Shown: piece after piece, positions 31,783-40,829 of the stretch
Position numbering within the stretch: the first letter of the stretch is position 1
How the letters are laid out: each line of letters begins with the position of its first letter
Assembly: GCA_036496605.1 (NCBI GenBank)
Contig: DASXKV010000040.1
Coordinates: 1-60,743, forward strand
Origin: Gemmatimonadaceae bacterium
GTDB lineage: Bacteria; Gemmatimonadota; Gemmatimonadetes; Gemmatimonadales; Gemmatimonadaceae
Direction: 5' to 3'
DNA: 60,743 nucleotides
The notes under the pieces: generated by a model
Databases searched by the model: none
What the model saw: only the letters and a program-made list of their open reading frames with translations
What the model was told of the DNA's origin: nothing
Translations under genes and position numbers: made by a program

Positions 31783-34409
31783 CGAGCGACACGCTCCACT
31801 TCGTTGATTCGTTTCACCACGTCTCGGAATTCGATGTCGACCACGAATACTCGCTGATAATAACCCAACGCCTCGTCGAAGCGGTTCAGCGCCTGCGCCG
31901 CGCGACCAAGAAGATAGAGTAGCCCGATCAATTCTTCGTCGCTGTAACCGCCCTCACCCAGCGCGCGAGCGAGAACCGTCGCCGCGATGCCGTACTGCTG
32001 CTTCTCGATGAAGCACTGGCCGATCGCCTCGTACGTCGGCAGACGACCCGCCGGGGCTTTGAGTGCCTTCTGAAATTCCGCAATCGCTTCGTCGACGAGA
32101 CCCATCTCCTTGAAGGCGACACCCAAATCGTAATGACTCTGGTAATCCTCCTGCGCGACGTTCTCGGCAATCCCCTGCTTGAATTTCTTGAGCATATCGG
32201 CGAAGTCGGCTTCTTCGTCGCCGGTTGGCTCCTCCTCGTTCACGATCATGCGCGTGCTCTTCGGCGCGTCTGCGGAACGCAGCAGCTCACCGAGGTTGAC
32301 GAAGCCCGCCTCGCCCGGCGTCGGCTCCGGATCGGCGTTCCGGGTGCGCACGGGCGACGACGCGGGCGCGCGAGACGCTTTGCGCGCGGGAGCCGGCGCT
32401 TCGACCGGCGGCGGCTCGGGCTCGACCTTGATCGACTCGAGCGCCGCCTGCGCGCGAATGTCGTCCGGGGCGAGATCGAGCACGCGCTGGTAGACCGCCC
32501 GCGCTTTCTCCGCTTGCTTCGCATTCAATAACGCGCCAGCGAGGGCCAAATAGGCCTCGATGAGGCGAAGCTTGTCGTTCGTTCGAAATGCGTACTCGAC
32601 GCGCTTCTGGTGGAAGCGGACCGTCTCCGGCGCCATGCGCGCGATCTCTTCCGCGAGCGACGAGGCGAGATCCAGCTCGTTCGCACGCTCGGCGCCCATC
32701 ATCGCGGCTTCCAGCTCATGCACTCCACCGTCGCGATCGCCCGACTCGAGCATCGCTTCGGCGAGCTCGCGGCGCAGCGTCCAGTTTTCCGGGTCCGCTT
32801 CGACGATCGCGTGCAGCGCTTCCACCGATCGCTCGGCCGAAATGGTACTCTGGCGCAGCGAGGCGGGACCCTGTGGAATTGGCGGCAAGCTCTCGATGCC
32901 GAGCGATGGATCGAGCTCGATGAGCGGAGTGGCGTTGTCGAAATCGCCGCCACCGTTTGCCGTTGTGAGCGAATCGTCGAAACCGATAGCGTCGGATCGG
33001 AGAAGCGTCGGATCCTGCTCCACGGTTCCGAAGTCGCTTCCGAAATCGTTCGTCGGCGATTGCTGCTGCCAGAGCCCTGCGCCGGAGCCAAGCTCTTCGG
33101 CAGGTGGAACGTCGACGTCGAGGCTCGACGAATCGTGAGAGATCGTGAAGCCTGACGAGTCGTCCGTCCTCGCATCGAACGACGGTGCATCGAACGACGG
33201 CGTGTTGTTGTTAGGCGCGATCTGCTCGAACTGATGCTCCGTCGGTTCGGCTGTCTGGCCCTGGTCCTCGAGCAATTCCTCCTCGGGCAACAGGGAGGCA
33301 CTGGCCTCCTGCTCGATGATCGAAGGCTGCTTCGGTCGCGGAGGCGGCGGCGGCGGAGCAGCCGGCGTCTCCTCGAACGCTGTCGGCTCGATATCCAGCA
33401 TTTCCGCCGATTCCGTCGTGGCCGAGCTGTCGTCGAGACTCGTGCGCTCGAGGCCAAGGACCGACTCGTCAGCCACCGGCGGAATCGATGGCGCCGGGGC
33501 TGGTCGTTGCGGTTGCCCCGGTCGCGGACCGGGGCCAGGCTTTGCCGTTGGGTGCGCCGGGCGCGGCGGCGCATGACCTCTACCGGGCGGCGGCGACGGT
33601 GGTGCCTCGGACTCCTCATCGCCACTGTCGAGGAGCGGAAGGTCCGCGACCGCGGCAGGCGGCGGAGGCTTCGGCTGACGGCGCGGTGGCACGTTGGATG
33701 GTGCCTGCCGTGCGGGACGGTTGGCTGGCTCGCCGAGATCGAGAAAGACGAGGTCGGCCCCGCGTTGCGAGCGCGAGTCGCTCTTGGCCTGCGGTTCCAC
33801 GGACGGATCGATCGCCTTGATCCGGCTCAGTATGGCCTGCGCCTCGGAGTCCTTTCCTTCGGCGTGAAATCGCGTCCACAACGTTTGCAACTGCTCAATT
33901 GCTTCTTCTTTGCGTTCGAGCTTGGAGAGCTGGTCCGCAAGCATCAGGCGGATGTCATCCTGCCCCGGACAGAGATCCGCGAACTCCTTGAGCGATCGAA
34001 AGGCCTCGTCGAGGTTGCCGGCCTTCTGCATTCGGTCTGCGTACTCGAGGAAGTTCTGCTTCGCATCGGTGGTGAAGCCCTTGTGGGCGCTGATTTTCCC
34101 GAGCGTGTAATAGACCGAGGCGCGCCCTGGCGAATGGCGAAGGATCTTGTTGCAGAGCGCGATCGCGTTGTTGTAAAACCCGCCGTCGACATAGCGGACG
34201 ACAGCGCGCTCGTAATAATCGACGGCGTCCGCCACGTTCCCCTGGCGGAGCATGAGATCGCCGACGCGATTGAAGAGCGAAACGTCGAGCTCCGCCGCGT
34301 ATTCGTCGAAGCTATCCAGAATTTCGACGTAAACGGCGAGCGCTTTCGCGAAGTCCTTCTTGAGCTCAAAATCTGCCGCCTTTTTCTTCAGCTTAGCGAC
34401 GTTGGACAT
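31779..34409 (-). CDS. Large TPR protein, 876 aa
   Basis: It has TPR units at both ends and a disordered middle. The N-terminal block (about 1-200) has FELKKDFAKALAVYVEIL, GDLMLRQGNVADAVDYYERAV and YYTLGKISAHKGFTTDAKQNF. The middle (about 210-500) is rich in Pro, Glu, Ser and Gln, with little structure. The C-terminal half has further TPRs (AMLESGDRDGGVHELEAAMM, LAGALLNAKQAEKARAVYQRVL, LGVAFKEMGLVDEAIAEFQKAL, LGRAAQALNRFDEALGYYQRV). There is no signal peptide. The architecture mirrors the 539-residue TPR protein at 26276. It heads the string TPR-ispB-DUF4321-tatA. No specific function can be given. Confidence 0.7.
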   Translation of the reverse strand: MSNVAKLKKKAADFELKKDFAKALAVYVEILDSFDEYAAELDVSLFNRVGDLMLRQGNVADAVDYYERAVVRYVDGGFYNNAIALCNKILRHSPGRASVYYTLGKISAHKGFTTDAKQNFLEYADRMQKAGNLDEAFRSLKEFADLCPGQDDIRLMLADQLSKLERKEEAIEQLQTLWTRFHAEGKDSEAQAILSRIKAIDPSVEPQAKSDSRSQRGADLVFLDLGEPANRPARQAPSNVPPRRQPKPPPPAAVADLPLLDSGDEESEAPPSPPPGRGHAPPRPAHPTAKPGPGPRPGQPQRPAPAPSIPPVADESVLGLERTSLDDSSATTESAEMLDIEPTAFEETPAAPPPPPPRPKQPSIIEQEASASLLPEEELLEDQGQTAEPTEHQFEQIAPNNNTPSFDAPSFDARTDDSSGFTISHDSSSLDVDVPPAEELGSGAGLWQQQSPTNDFGSDFGTVEQDPTLLRSDAIGFDDSLTTANGGGDFDNATPLIELDPSLGIESLPPIPQGPASLRQSTISAERSVEALHAIVEADPENWTLRRELAEAMLESGDRDGGVHELEAAMMGAERANELDLASSLAEEIARMAPETVRFHQKRVEYAFRTNDKLRLIEAYLALAGALLNAKQAEKARAVYQRVLDLAPDDIRAQAALESIKVEPEPPPVEAPAPARKASRAPASSPVRTRNADPEPTPGEAGFVNLGELLRSADAPKSTRMIVNEEEPTGDEEADFADMLKKFKQGIAENVAQEDYQSHYDLGVAFKEMGLVDEAIAEFQKALKAPAGRLPTYEAIGQCFIEKQQYGIAATVLARALGEGGYSDEELIGLLYLLGRAAQALNRFDEALGYYQRVFVVDIEFRDVVKRINEVERVAR

Positions 34410-34470
34410 CAGCGTCCTGGCGGGCTCCGCGACGGAACGTGGTTCCGCGACGAGGTAGGATTTGGGGCGG

Positions 34471-35763
34471 TTAAGTTAGTCGTAAGTGACTTGGGTGACA
34501 AGTTTTGCCTCGCACCCACGTCCCCAGGCAGCGACGATCGCCGTACCAGTATGGCAACTCCCGAACGTCGCCGATCTCGAACAGCGCCAGGTCCGCGGAG
34601 AAGCCAGGCGCCAACTGCCCGACCGAGTCGGACAAACCGAGAGCAGCCGCGCCGTTGACCGTGGCGGCGATCAGCGCTTCGGAGGCCGACAGGTGAAGCT
34701 GGCTCACGCCCAGCGTCAGTATGAGCGGCAGATTCGGCGTCGGTGACGTGCCGGGATTGAAGTCGGTCGCGAGGGCAACCGCAACGCCCGCGTCGATGAG
34801 CTGTCTGGCAGGTGCCCGGGTCGATTTGCCGAGGAAAAGCATCGTTCCCGGTAGAAGTGTGGCGACGGTGCGAGAGCTGGCGAGTGCGCGTATCCCAGCC
34901 TCTGAAACGGCACCGAGGTGATCGGCCGACGTCGCATCCAACTCGGCGGCGAGCTCCGCTCCGCCGCAGGAGGTCAATTCGTCCGCGTGGAGCTTCAGGA
35001 GCAACCCGTTACTGCGCGCGGCTTCCAGAATGCGCCGAGACTCCGGAACCGTGTACACGCCCGTCTCGCAGAAGACGTCGGCGAAGCGCGCCAGACCCTC
35101 CTCGGCCACTCGCGGAATCATCTCGTTCACGAGGAGACTCACATACTCCTCGCGACTCGCGGCCGAACCGCGATGCTCGAGCGGGATCTCGTGCGCGCCG
35201 AGGAACGTCGGCACGATTCGCAGCGGGAGCTCGCGCGATAGCCGCGCGATGACGCGCAACGTCTTGAGCTCGTCGTCCAGCGTCAGGCCGTAGCCCGACT
35301 TCACCTCGACCGTCGTTATGCCGTACGAGGCGAGACGCATGAGACGCGCGCGCGTCAACGCCACGAGATCGTTCTCGTCGCGCGTGCGAAGGTCGCGGAC
35401 CGATGAGTGGATGCCACCGCCGCGCGCGGCGATTGCCATGTAGTCCATGCCCGCCGCGCGCATTTCCTGCTCGTCGTAGCGTGCGCGTCCGAAGACGGCG
35501 TGCGTATGCGAATCGACCAGGCCCGGCGTGAGCACGCCGCCAGCGCAATCGATCTCCGTCGCACCTGCGAACCGACGGCGGAGCTCGGCCTCTGCGCCCA
35601 CCGCCTCGACTCGCTCCCCAACGACGACGACCGCGCCGCGGGGAATTGTTTCGAGCTTGCTCATCTCGCCGCCGCGGCGCGCGCGCGCCGGACCGGCGGA
35701 CGTTACGACCTGTGCGGTGTTGACGAAGATGAGGTTGGGCACCGGGCTATGCACGCAGCCCAC
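34471..35763 (-). CDS. hutI: Imidazolonepropionase
   Basis: A 430-residue amidohydrolase of histidine breakdown, opening the imidazolone ring to N-formimino-L-glutamate. Motifs are LVDSHTHAVFGRARYDE (metal HxH), KSGYGLTLDDELK, PTFLGAHEIP, LKLHADELTSCGGA and ATDFNPGTSPT (metal Asp). The GTG start at 35763 overlaps the radical SAM stop by 17 nt; a second GTG at 35754 (overlap 8 nt) is equally possible. It is the third enzyme of the hut operon in this window; the next step (hutF/hutG) is absent here. Confidence 0.94.
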   Translation of the reverse strand: MGCVHSPVPNLIFVNTAQVVTSAGPARARRGGEMSKLETIPRGAVVVVGERVEAVGAEAELRRRFAGATEIDCAGGVLTPGLVDSHTHAVFGRARYDEQEMRAAGMDYMAIAARGGGIHSSVRDLRTRDENDLVALTRARLMRLASYGITTVEVKSGYGLTLDDELKTLRVIARLSRELPLRIVPTFLGAHEIPLEHRGSAASREEYVSLLVNEMIPRVAEEGLARFADVFCETGVYTVPESRRILEAARSNGLLLKLHADELTSCGGAELAAELDATSADHLGAVSEAGIRALASSRTVATLLPGTMLFLGKSTRAPARQLIDAGVAVALATDFNPGTSPTPNLPLILTLGVSQLHLSASEALIAATVNGAAALGLSDSVGQLAPGFSADLALFEIGDVRELPYWYGDRRCLGTWVRGKTCHPSHLRLT

Positions 35764-36733
35764 GCCCCATGACGTCGCGAACGCGCGACAGACGCAGGGG
35801 CGCCTGGGCTTCGCCGCGACAGGCGTAGTAGCACGCGTTGCAGTCGATGGGCTGATACCGTTTGAAGTCGGTCCAGTGGAAGTCCGTCGGAAAATCGGGA
35901 CAGCGCTTCACGTGACCCGTGGGATCGACGTGAATCGTGCGGATCCCCGACCGACATGGCTCGTGCATCTCGCCGCGTGCATAACGAGGGATCTGCTCGA
36001 GGTAGTAATCGGAGTTGGTGATCACGCCGCGTGCCCGCCGCTTGAACGCGAGCAGTTCGGCGACGAGCGCGTCGAGCTCGGCGTACTCGCCAGCGCCGAT
36101 GAGAAACTCGCCGTTGCCGTTCTTGGCGTCGGTGTACACGCTCAGGTTCACGCCATAGCCGAGTTGCGCCGCGCGATCGACGATCGGCTTGATCTGGTCG
36201 AGATTGTCGTTCCGGATGACCGTATTGAAGCGCACGTTGTCGATCCCAACGTCGCGCAGCCGCGGCAGCGTATCGAACAGCTTCGCCGTCAGGCCCGGAA
36301 TGCCGCGCGCGAGATCGTGGCGCCCGTCGATGTAGTCGAGCGAGATGTTGAATTGATTGACACCGGCGCGCCACAGCGAGAGGGCACGCTCCGGAGTGAG
36401 CATCGCTCCGTGTGTGATCAGCATGACGTACTTGAGGCGAATCGCCCGTGACACGGCAGCGACGAGATCCTCGAGGTCCGACCGCAGGAGTGGCTCACCA
36501 CCGGTGAAGGTGACCAGCATCGGGTTGAAGAATCGGGCGGCCTCGGCGAAGCTCTTCGCTTCCGACGCGCGCGTCTTCGGGTCCGTGCGCCAGTAATCGC
36601 AGAACGAGCAGTGCGCGTTGCAGCGAAGCGTGACCTCGAAATGAACGAGCACCGGCCGGCGTCGCAGCGTGAGCCAGCCGTACTTCGCGAGAAAGAGCGC
36701 AACGTGGTACGGTTTGAAGCGCGCTGAGAGCAC
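35747..36733 (-). CDS. Radical SAM protein with C-terminal cysteine cluster, in hut operon
   Basis: A 328-residue radical SAM enzyme. The cluster motif CNAHCSFC gives Cys38, Cys42 and Cys45 (CxxxCxxC). It is followed by TFTGGEPLL (the GGE SAM-binding motif). The C-terminal part has five more cysteines at 260, 278, 298, 301 and 305 (MHEPCRSG, RCPDFP, DCNACYYAC), a SPASM/Twitch-like site for an auxiliary Fe-S cluster. Such enzymes often modify peptides or carry out dehydrogenations. It lies between hutU and hutI with 6 nt and 17 nt junctions, so it is co-expressed with histidine degradation. The substrate is unknown. GTG start. Confidence 0.85.
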   Translation of the reverse strand: MLSARFKPYHVALFLAKYGWLTLRRRPVLVHFEVTLRCNAHCSFCDYWRTDPKTRASEAKSFAEAARFFNPMLVTFTGGEPLLRSDLEDLVAAVSRAIRLKYVMLITHGAMLTPERALSLWRAGVNQFNISLDYIDGRHDLARGIPGLTAKLFDTLPRLRDVGIDNVRFNTVIRNDNLDQIKPIVDRAAQLGYGVNLSVYTDAKNGNGEFLIGAGEYAELDALVAELLAFKRRARGVITNSDYYLEQIPRYARGEMHEPCRSGIRTIHVDPTGHVKRCPDFPTDFHWTDFKRYQPIDCNACYYACRGEAQAPLRLSRVRDVMGRGLRA

Positions 36734-36739
36734 GACTGG

Positions 36740-38428
36740 CTACTCGTCCATCGGCAGTCGAATGCCCTGGTTCTCGGCGGTCTGGCGCGCCAAGTCGTAT
36801 CCGGCATCGGCGTGGCGTGCGACGCCGATGCCCGGGTCGTTCGTGAGCACGCGCTCGAGCCGCAATCGCATCTCCGGCGTGCCGTCGGCGACGATCACCT
36901 GGCCCGCGTGCAGCGAGTTGCCGATGCCGACTCCGCCGCCATGATGGAACGAGACCCACGACGCACCGCTTGCCGTGTTGAGCAACGCATTGAGAATCGG
37001 CCAATCGGCAATCGCGTCGCTGCCGTCTTTCATCGCTTCGGTCTCTCGGAATGGCGAGGCCACGCTCCCGGTATCGAGATGATCGCGCCCGATGACGATG
37101 GGCGCGGACAACTCGCCCCGCGCCACGAGATCGTTGAGCGCGACGCCGAAGCGCGCGCGATCGCCCTGGCCTAACCAGCAGATGCGCGCCGGCAATCCCT
37201 GGAAGTGAACCTTCGCGCGCGCGAGGTCGATCCAGCGACGGAGATGCGCGTCGTCAGGGAAGAGCTCGAGCACCAGCTCGTCGGTCCGGGCGATGTCACG
37301 CTCGTCGCCGGAGAGCGCCACCCAACGGAACGGTCCCTTTCCCTGGCAGAACAACGGTCGAATGTACTCGGGCACGAAGCCGGGAATCGCGAAGGCTTCT
37401 TTGACGCCGTTGTCGTGCGCGACCGTGCGGATGTTGTTCCCGTAGTCGAAGGCGATCGCGCCGCGGCGCTGCATCTCGAGCATCGCGCGAACGTGCTCGC
37501 TGATCGACGCCGTGGAACGCACGACGTATCCCGCCGGATCGCGCCGGCGCAGCTCGGCCGCGGCCGCGAGCGTAAGCCCCGCAGGTACGTACCCATTGAG
37601 CGTGTCGTGCGCGCTCGTCTGATCGGTGAGGACGTCGGGCGTCACGCCGCGCCTAACGAGCTCGGGAAGGAGCTCCGCGGCGTTGCCGACGATTCCCACC
37701 GAGAGCGCGCGTCGCGCCGCCGTCGCTTCACGGATCCACTCGAGTGCTTCATCGAGCCGATGCGTCTTGCGATCGCAGTAGCCGGTCGCGAGCCGCTTGT
37801 CGATGCGTGCCTCGTCGACCTCGACGCCGAGGAGGGCCGCACCATTCATCGTCGCGGCCAGGGGCTGCGCTCCGCCCATCCCGCCAAGGCCCGCCGTGAG
37901 CACGAAGCGTCCAGCGAGATTTCCATCGAAGTGCTCACGTGCCACGGCGCCGAACGTCTCGAATGTGCCCTGGAGTATTCCCTGCGATCCGATGTAGATC
38001 CACGAGCCGGCGGTCATTTGACCGTACATGATCAGGCCGGCCCGCTCGAGCCCACGGAAGTAATCCCAGTTCGCCCAGCGCCCGACGAGATTGCTGTTCG
38101 CGATGAGGACGCGTGGCGCCCACGTGTGCGTGCGAAAGACGCCGACCGGCTTGCCGCTCTGCACGAGCAGCGTCTCGTCGTTGGCGAGCGTACGCAGCGT
38201 GCGGACGATCGCGTCGAACGCTTCCCAGCTTCGCGCCGCGCGGCCGGTGCCCCCATACACGACGAGGTCCTGCGGCCGTTCCGCGACCTCGGGATCGAGA
38301 TTGTTCATCAACATTCGGAGCGCCGCTTCCTGCTGCCAGCTCTTGCAGCTGAGCGTCGTACCACGCGGCGCACGGACGACGCGCGCGCCCGTCGCCGAGC
38401 GCTCCGTCGCGATGGTGCTCGAGGTCAT
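36740..38428 (-). CDS. hutU: Urocanate hydratase
   Basis: A 562-residue urocanase, of normal length, converting urocanate to imidazolonepropionate with a tightly bound NAD+. Diagnostic stretches are [38 protein letters not shown] (both recognised in pieces), [46 protein letters not shown], and [19 protein letters not shown] near the C-terminus. It lies 10 bp after hutH in the direction of transcription. An octamer (37651-37658) and a near match (GCCTAACC at about 37169) are inside. Confidence 0.96.
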   Translation of the reverse strand: MTSSTIATERSATGARVVRAPRGTTLSCKSWQQEAALRMLMNNLDPEVAERPQDLVVYGGTGRAARSWEAFDAIVRTLRTLANDETLLVQSGKPVGVFRTHTWAPRVLIANSNLVGRWANWDYFRGLERAGLIMYGQMTAGSWIYIGSQGILQGTFETFGAVAREHFDGNLAGRFVLTAGLGGMGGAQPLAATMNGAALLGVEVDEARIDKRLATGYCDRKTHRLDEALEWIREATAARRALSVGIVGNAAELLPELVRRGVTPDVLTDQTSAHDTLNGYVPAGLTLAAAAELRRRDPAGYVVRSTASISEHVRAMLEMQRRGAIAFDYGNNIRTVAHDNGVKEAFAIPGFVPEYIRPLFCQGKGPFRWVALSGDERDIARTDELVLELFPDDAHLRRWIDLARAKVHFQGLPARICWLGQGDRARFGVALNDLVARGELSAPIVIGRDHLDTGSVASPFRETEAMKDGSDAIADWPILNALLNTASGASWVSFHHGGGVGIGNSLHAGQVIVADGTPEMRLRLERVLTNDPGIGVARHADAGYDLARQTAENQGIRLPMDE

Positions 38429-38438
38429 GATAATTCTC

Positions 38439-39944
38439 TCAATTCGGAATGCTGTCGCCGCGCTCGATCGCCGCGGCGATCAACTCGATGTCGGGTCCAA
38501 GCACGCGATCGCGAGCCAGTGGCGGAACGAGGCGCCGCACTGCCGCGTGCCCGCGAGCGACGCCGCGTCCCGGCTTGAGCGGAGACCGATAGTCGATGCC
38601 CTGTGCCGCGCACAGTAGCTCGATCGCAAGCACGTAGCGGACGTTTCGCACGATGCGTCGGAGCTTCCAGGCGGCGCCCATCGCCATCGGCACCACATCC
38701 TCCTTGTTGCCGTCCGTGGGAATCGTGTCGACGCTCGCGGGATGCGACAGCACCTTGCACTCGCTCGCCAGGGCGGCCGCCGTCACCTGCGCCATCATGA
38801 AGCCGGAGTTGACGCCGGCGTCGGCGGTGAGAAACGGGGGCAATCCCTGATTCAGATCCGGATGCACCAGGCGATCGATGCGACGCTCGGCGATCGTCGC
38901 GAGATTGGTGAGCGCGATCGCCAGAAAGTCCAGCACCATCGCCACCGACTGGCCGTGAAAGTTGCCGCCGCTCAGCAGCTCGCCCGACTCGAAGACGAGT
39001 GGGTTGTCCGTCGCGGCGTTCAGCTCGCGTCCAACGACCGACGACGCAAAGTCGAGCGCGTCGAGCACCGGACCATGCACCTGCGGCATGCAACGGAGAC
39101 AATACGCATCCTGTACGCGCGGATCCCCATGACGATGGGACTCGCGAATCTCGCTGTCGGCGAGGAGCTCCCTCAAGAGCGCAGCGGATGCGGCCTGGCC
39201 CAGCTGGCCGCGGACTTCCTGAATGCGCTCGTCGAACGCCACCGGCGTACCAAGCAATGCCTCGAGTGACATCGCACCAGACAAATGCGACACACGCCAC
39301 AGGCGATGACACTCGACGATTGCCAGGGCCGCGATTGCCGTGTGCGACTGCGTGCCGTTGATCAGCGTGAGCCCTTCCTTCGGACCTAACGTCACCGGCT
39401 CGAGTCCGCATGCCCTGAGCATCTCGCGAGCGGGGCCGACGCGACCGTTATGCGCGAGCGTGCCTTCGCCGATCAGCGAGAGCGCGAGGTGCGCGAGCGG
39501 GGCGAGGTCGCCGCTCGCGCCGACACTTCCCTGCTCCGGGATCGGCGGGTGCAGTCGCGCGTTCAGCATTGCGAGGAGGAGCTCCGCGAGATCAGGGCGG
39601 GCGCCCGAGTAGCCTTTCGCGATGACGTTCGCGCGGAGCAGCATCATCGCGCGCACTTCGCGCTCGGCGAGTAGCTCCCCGACGCCGGCGGCGTGACTAC
39701 GCACGAGATTGATCTGGAGCTCGGCGAGGCGGTCGGAAGGAATCGCGATCTCGGAGAGCTTGCCGAAACCGGTGGTGACGCCGTACGCGACGGTATTACG
39801 CGCGACCAGATCTTCCACGATGCGACGAGAAGCGCGTGCGCGTTCGCGTGCTACCGGAGCCAGCTTGACGGTGGCGTCACCCGCGGCAACGGCGAAGACG
39901 TCCTCGATTCGTAGCGATGCTCCGTCGATGACCACTGACGACAT
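38439..39944 (-). CDS. hutH: Histidine ammonia-lyase
   Basis: A 501-residue lyase that removes ammonia from L-histidine to give urocanate. The MIO-forming triad Ala143-Ser144-Gly145 lies in [33 protein letters not shown] and the NFHGQSVAM stretch are also characteristic. It is the first gene of hutH-hutU-rSAM-hutI. Upstream lies the long heptad-repeat region, so its promoter is either within repeats or very close to the ATG; I could not find a convincing one. Phenylalanine or tyrosine ammonia-lyase is ruled out by the operon context. Confidence 0.96.
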   Translation of the reverse strand: MSSVVIDGASLRIEDVFAVAAGDATVKLAPVARERARASRRIVEDLVARNTVAYGVTTGFGKLSEIAIPSDRLAELQINLVRSHAAGVGELLAEREVRAMMLLRANVIAKGYSGARPDLAELLLAMLNARLHPPIPEQGSVGASGDLAPLAHLALSLIGEGTLAHNGRVGPAREMLRACGLEPVTLGPKEGLTLINGTQSHTAIAALAIVECHRLWRVSHLSGAMSLEALLGTPVAFDERIQEVRGQLGQAASAALLRELLADSEIRESHRHGDPRVQDAYCLRCMPQVHGPVLDALDFASSVVGRELNAATDNPLVFESGELLSGGNFHGQSVAMVLDFLAIALTNLATIAERRIDRLVHPDLNQGLPPFLTADAGVNSGFMMAQVTAAALASECKVLSHPASVDTIPTDGNKEDVVPMAMGAAWKLRRIVRNVRYVLAIELLCAAQGIDYRSPLKPGRGVARGHAAVRRLVPPLARDRVLGPDIELIAAAIERGDSIPN

Positions 39945-40250
39945 GGCGGAAAGCTCGTCTGAAGGGATCGAGGGCGCAACAGAGGGCAGAGAGTAGAGGG
40001 TAGTGGCTAGAGGGTAGCGGCTAGCGGGTAGCGGGTAGTGGGTAGAGGGTAGTGGGTAGAGGGTAGAGGATAGAGAGTGGAGAGTGGAGAGTGGAGAGTG
40101 GACAGTGGAGAGTGGAGAGCTGTGCGTTCTCCAAATTTTGACACTCTGTTTCTGTCTACTCTCTACTCTCCCTACTCTCTACTCTCCACCCTCATGACGG
40201 TGCGGTGACGCTCTCTCATATGCTCCGGGCACCTTCGCCCACGGTGCCTA
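39945..40250. repeat. Heptad arrays (GTAGAGG/AGAGTGG) with partial inverted complement, upstream of IVP gene
   Basis: The left block, about 39978-40120, is made of tandem 7-mers such as GTAGTGG, GTAGAGG and, from 40074, AGAGTGG repeated about six times. After an AT-richer gap (CCAAATTTTGACAC near 40131) comes the complementary block 40153-40193 (CTACTCT / ACTCTCC units). It separates the divergent hutH and IVP genes. The plus-strand IVP gene starts 57 bp after the right block. Confidence 0.85.
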
Positions 40251-40685
40251 ATGCGGATGCGACGATATCAGGATCTCGAAGTCTGGCAGCGCTCGATGGA
40301 GCTGGCACTCACGGCATATCAGTTCACCACCTCGTACCCCGATGCTGAACGGTACGGACTCGTCTCGCAGACCAGACGGGCTGCTATCTCGATTCCATGC
40401 AATATTGCCGAAGGACAGGGACGGTCTACGGCCGGTGAATTCCTTAACCATCTCTCGGTGGCACGCGGTTCACTTCAGGAATTCGAAACGCTCGCGATCC
40501 TGGCTCACCGGCTCACATATACAAACCAGAAGCAACTCGACTTATTGCTCGAGGGTTCCGAGAGCATTAGCCGCATGTTGACGGGACTGCGAAAGTCAGT
40601 CGAACGCGCTCAAGGCGCGCCGGCCGGCAGAGCCGTGGAACCGCGGGGAAGATCGAAGGCCAAGAGTAAACGCTATACGCTATAG
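40251..40685 (+). CDS. Four-helix-bundle protein, S23 ribosomal / 23S rRNA intervening-sequence (IVP) family
   Basis: A 144-residue member of the four-helix bundle S23/IVP family. Typical stretches are RYQDLEVWQRSMELA at 5-19, QTRRAAISIPCNIAEGQGR at 40-58 and SVARGSLQEFETLAILAHR at 69-87. Classic members are encoded within intervening sequences of 23S rRNA; many are free-standing and of unknown function, probably RNA- or DNA-binding pentamers. The C-terminus adds a basic tail (RGRSKAKSKRY). The gene lies alone between opposed neighbours and is bracketed by heptad arrays on both sides, suggesting a mobile or RNA-structured cassette. See findings. Confidence 0.88.
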   Translation: MRMRRYQDLEVWQRSMELALTAYQFTTSYPDAERYGLVSQTRRAAISIPCNIAEGQGRSTAGEFLNHLSVARGSLQEFETLAILAHRLTYTNQKQLDLLLEGSESISRMLTGLRKSVERAQGAPAGRAVEPRGRSKAKSKRYTL

Positions 40686-40690
40686 GCTGC

Positions 40691-40829
40691 GCTCTACCAT
40701 CTGCTCTCTGCCCTCTGCTCACGGCCTCTACTCTCTGCCCTCTACTCTCTGCCCACTGCTCTCCGCCCTCTACTCTCTGCCCTCTGCCCTCTGCCCTCTA
40801 CCCACTGCCCTCTACTCTCTGCCCACTAC
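40691..40829 (+). repeat. CTCTGCC/CTCTACT heptad array downstream of the IVP gene
   Basis: About twenty pyrimidine-rich units run on the plus strand: CTCTGCC, CTCTACT, CCACTGC and similar, in 7- and 14-bp periods. They are the complement of the GTAGAGG/GGCAGAG-type units upstream of the IVP gene, so the whole gene sits between inverted arrays. The last unit overlaps the C-terminal codons of the lipoprotein gene on the minus strand. Confidence 0.85.
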
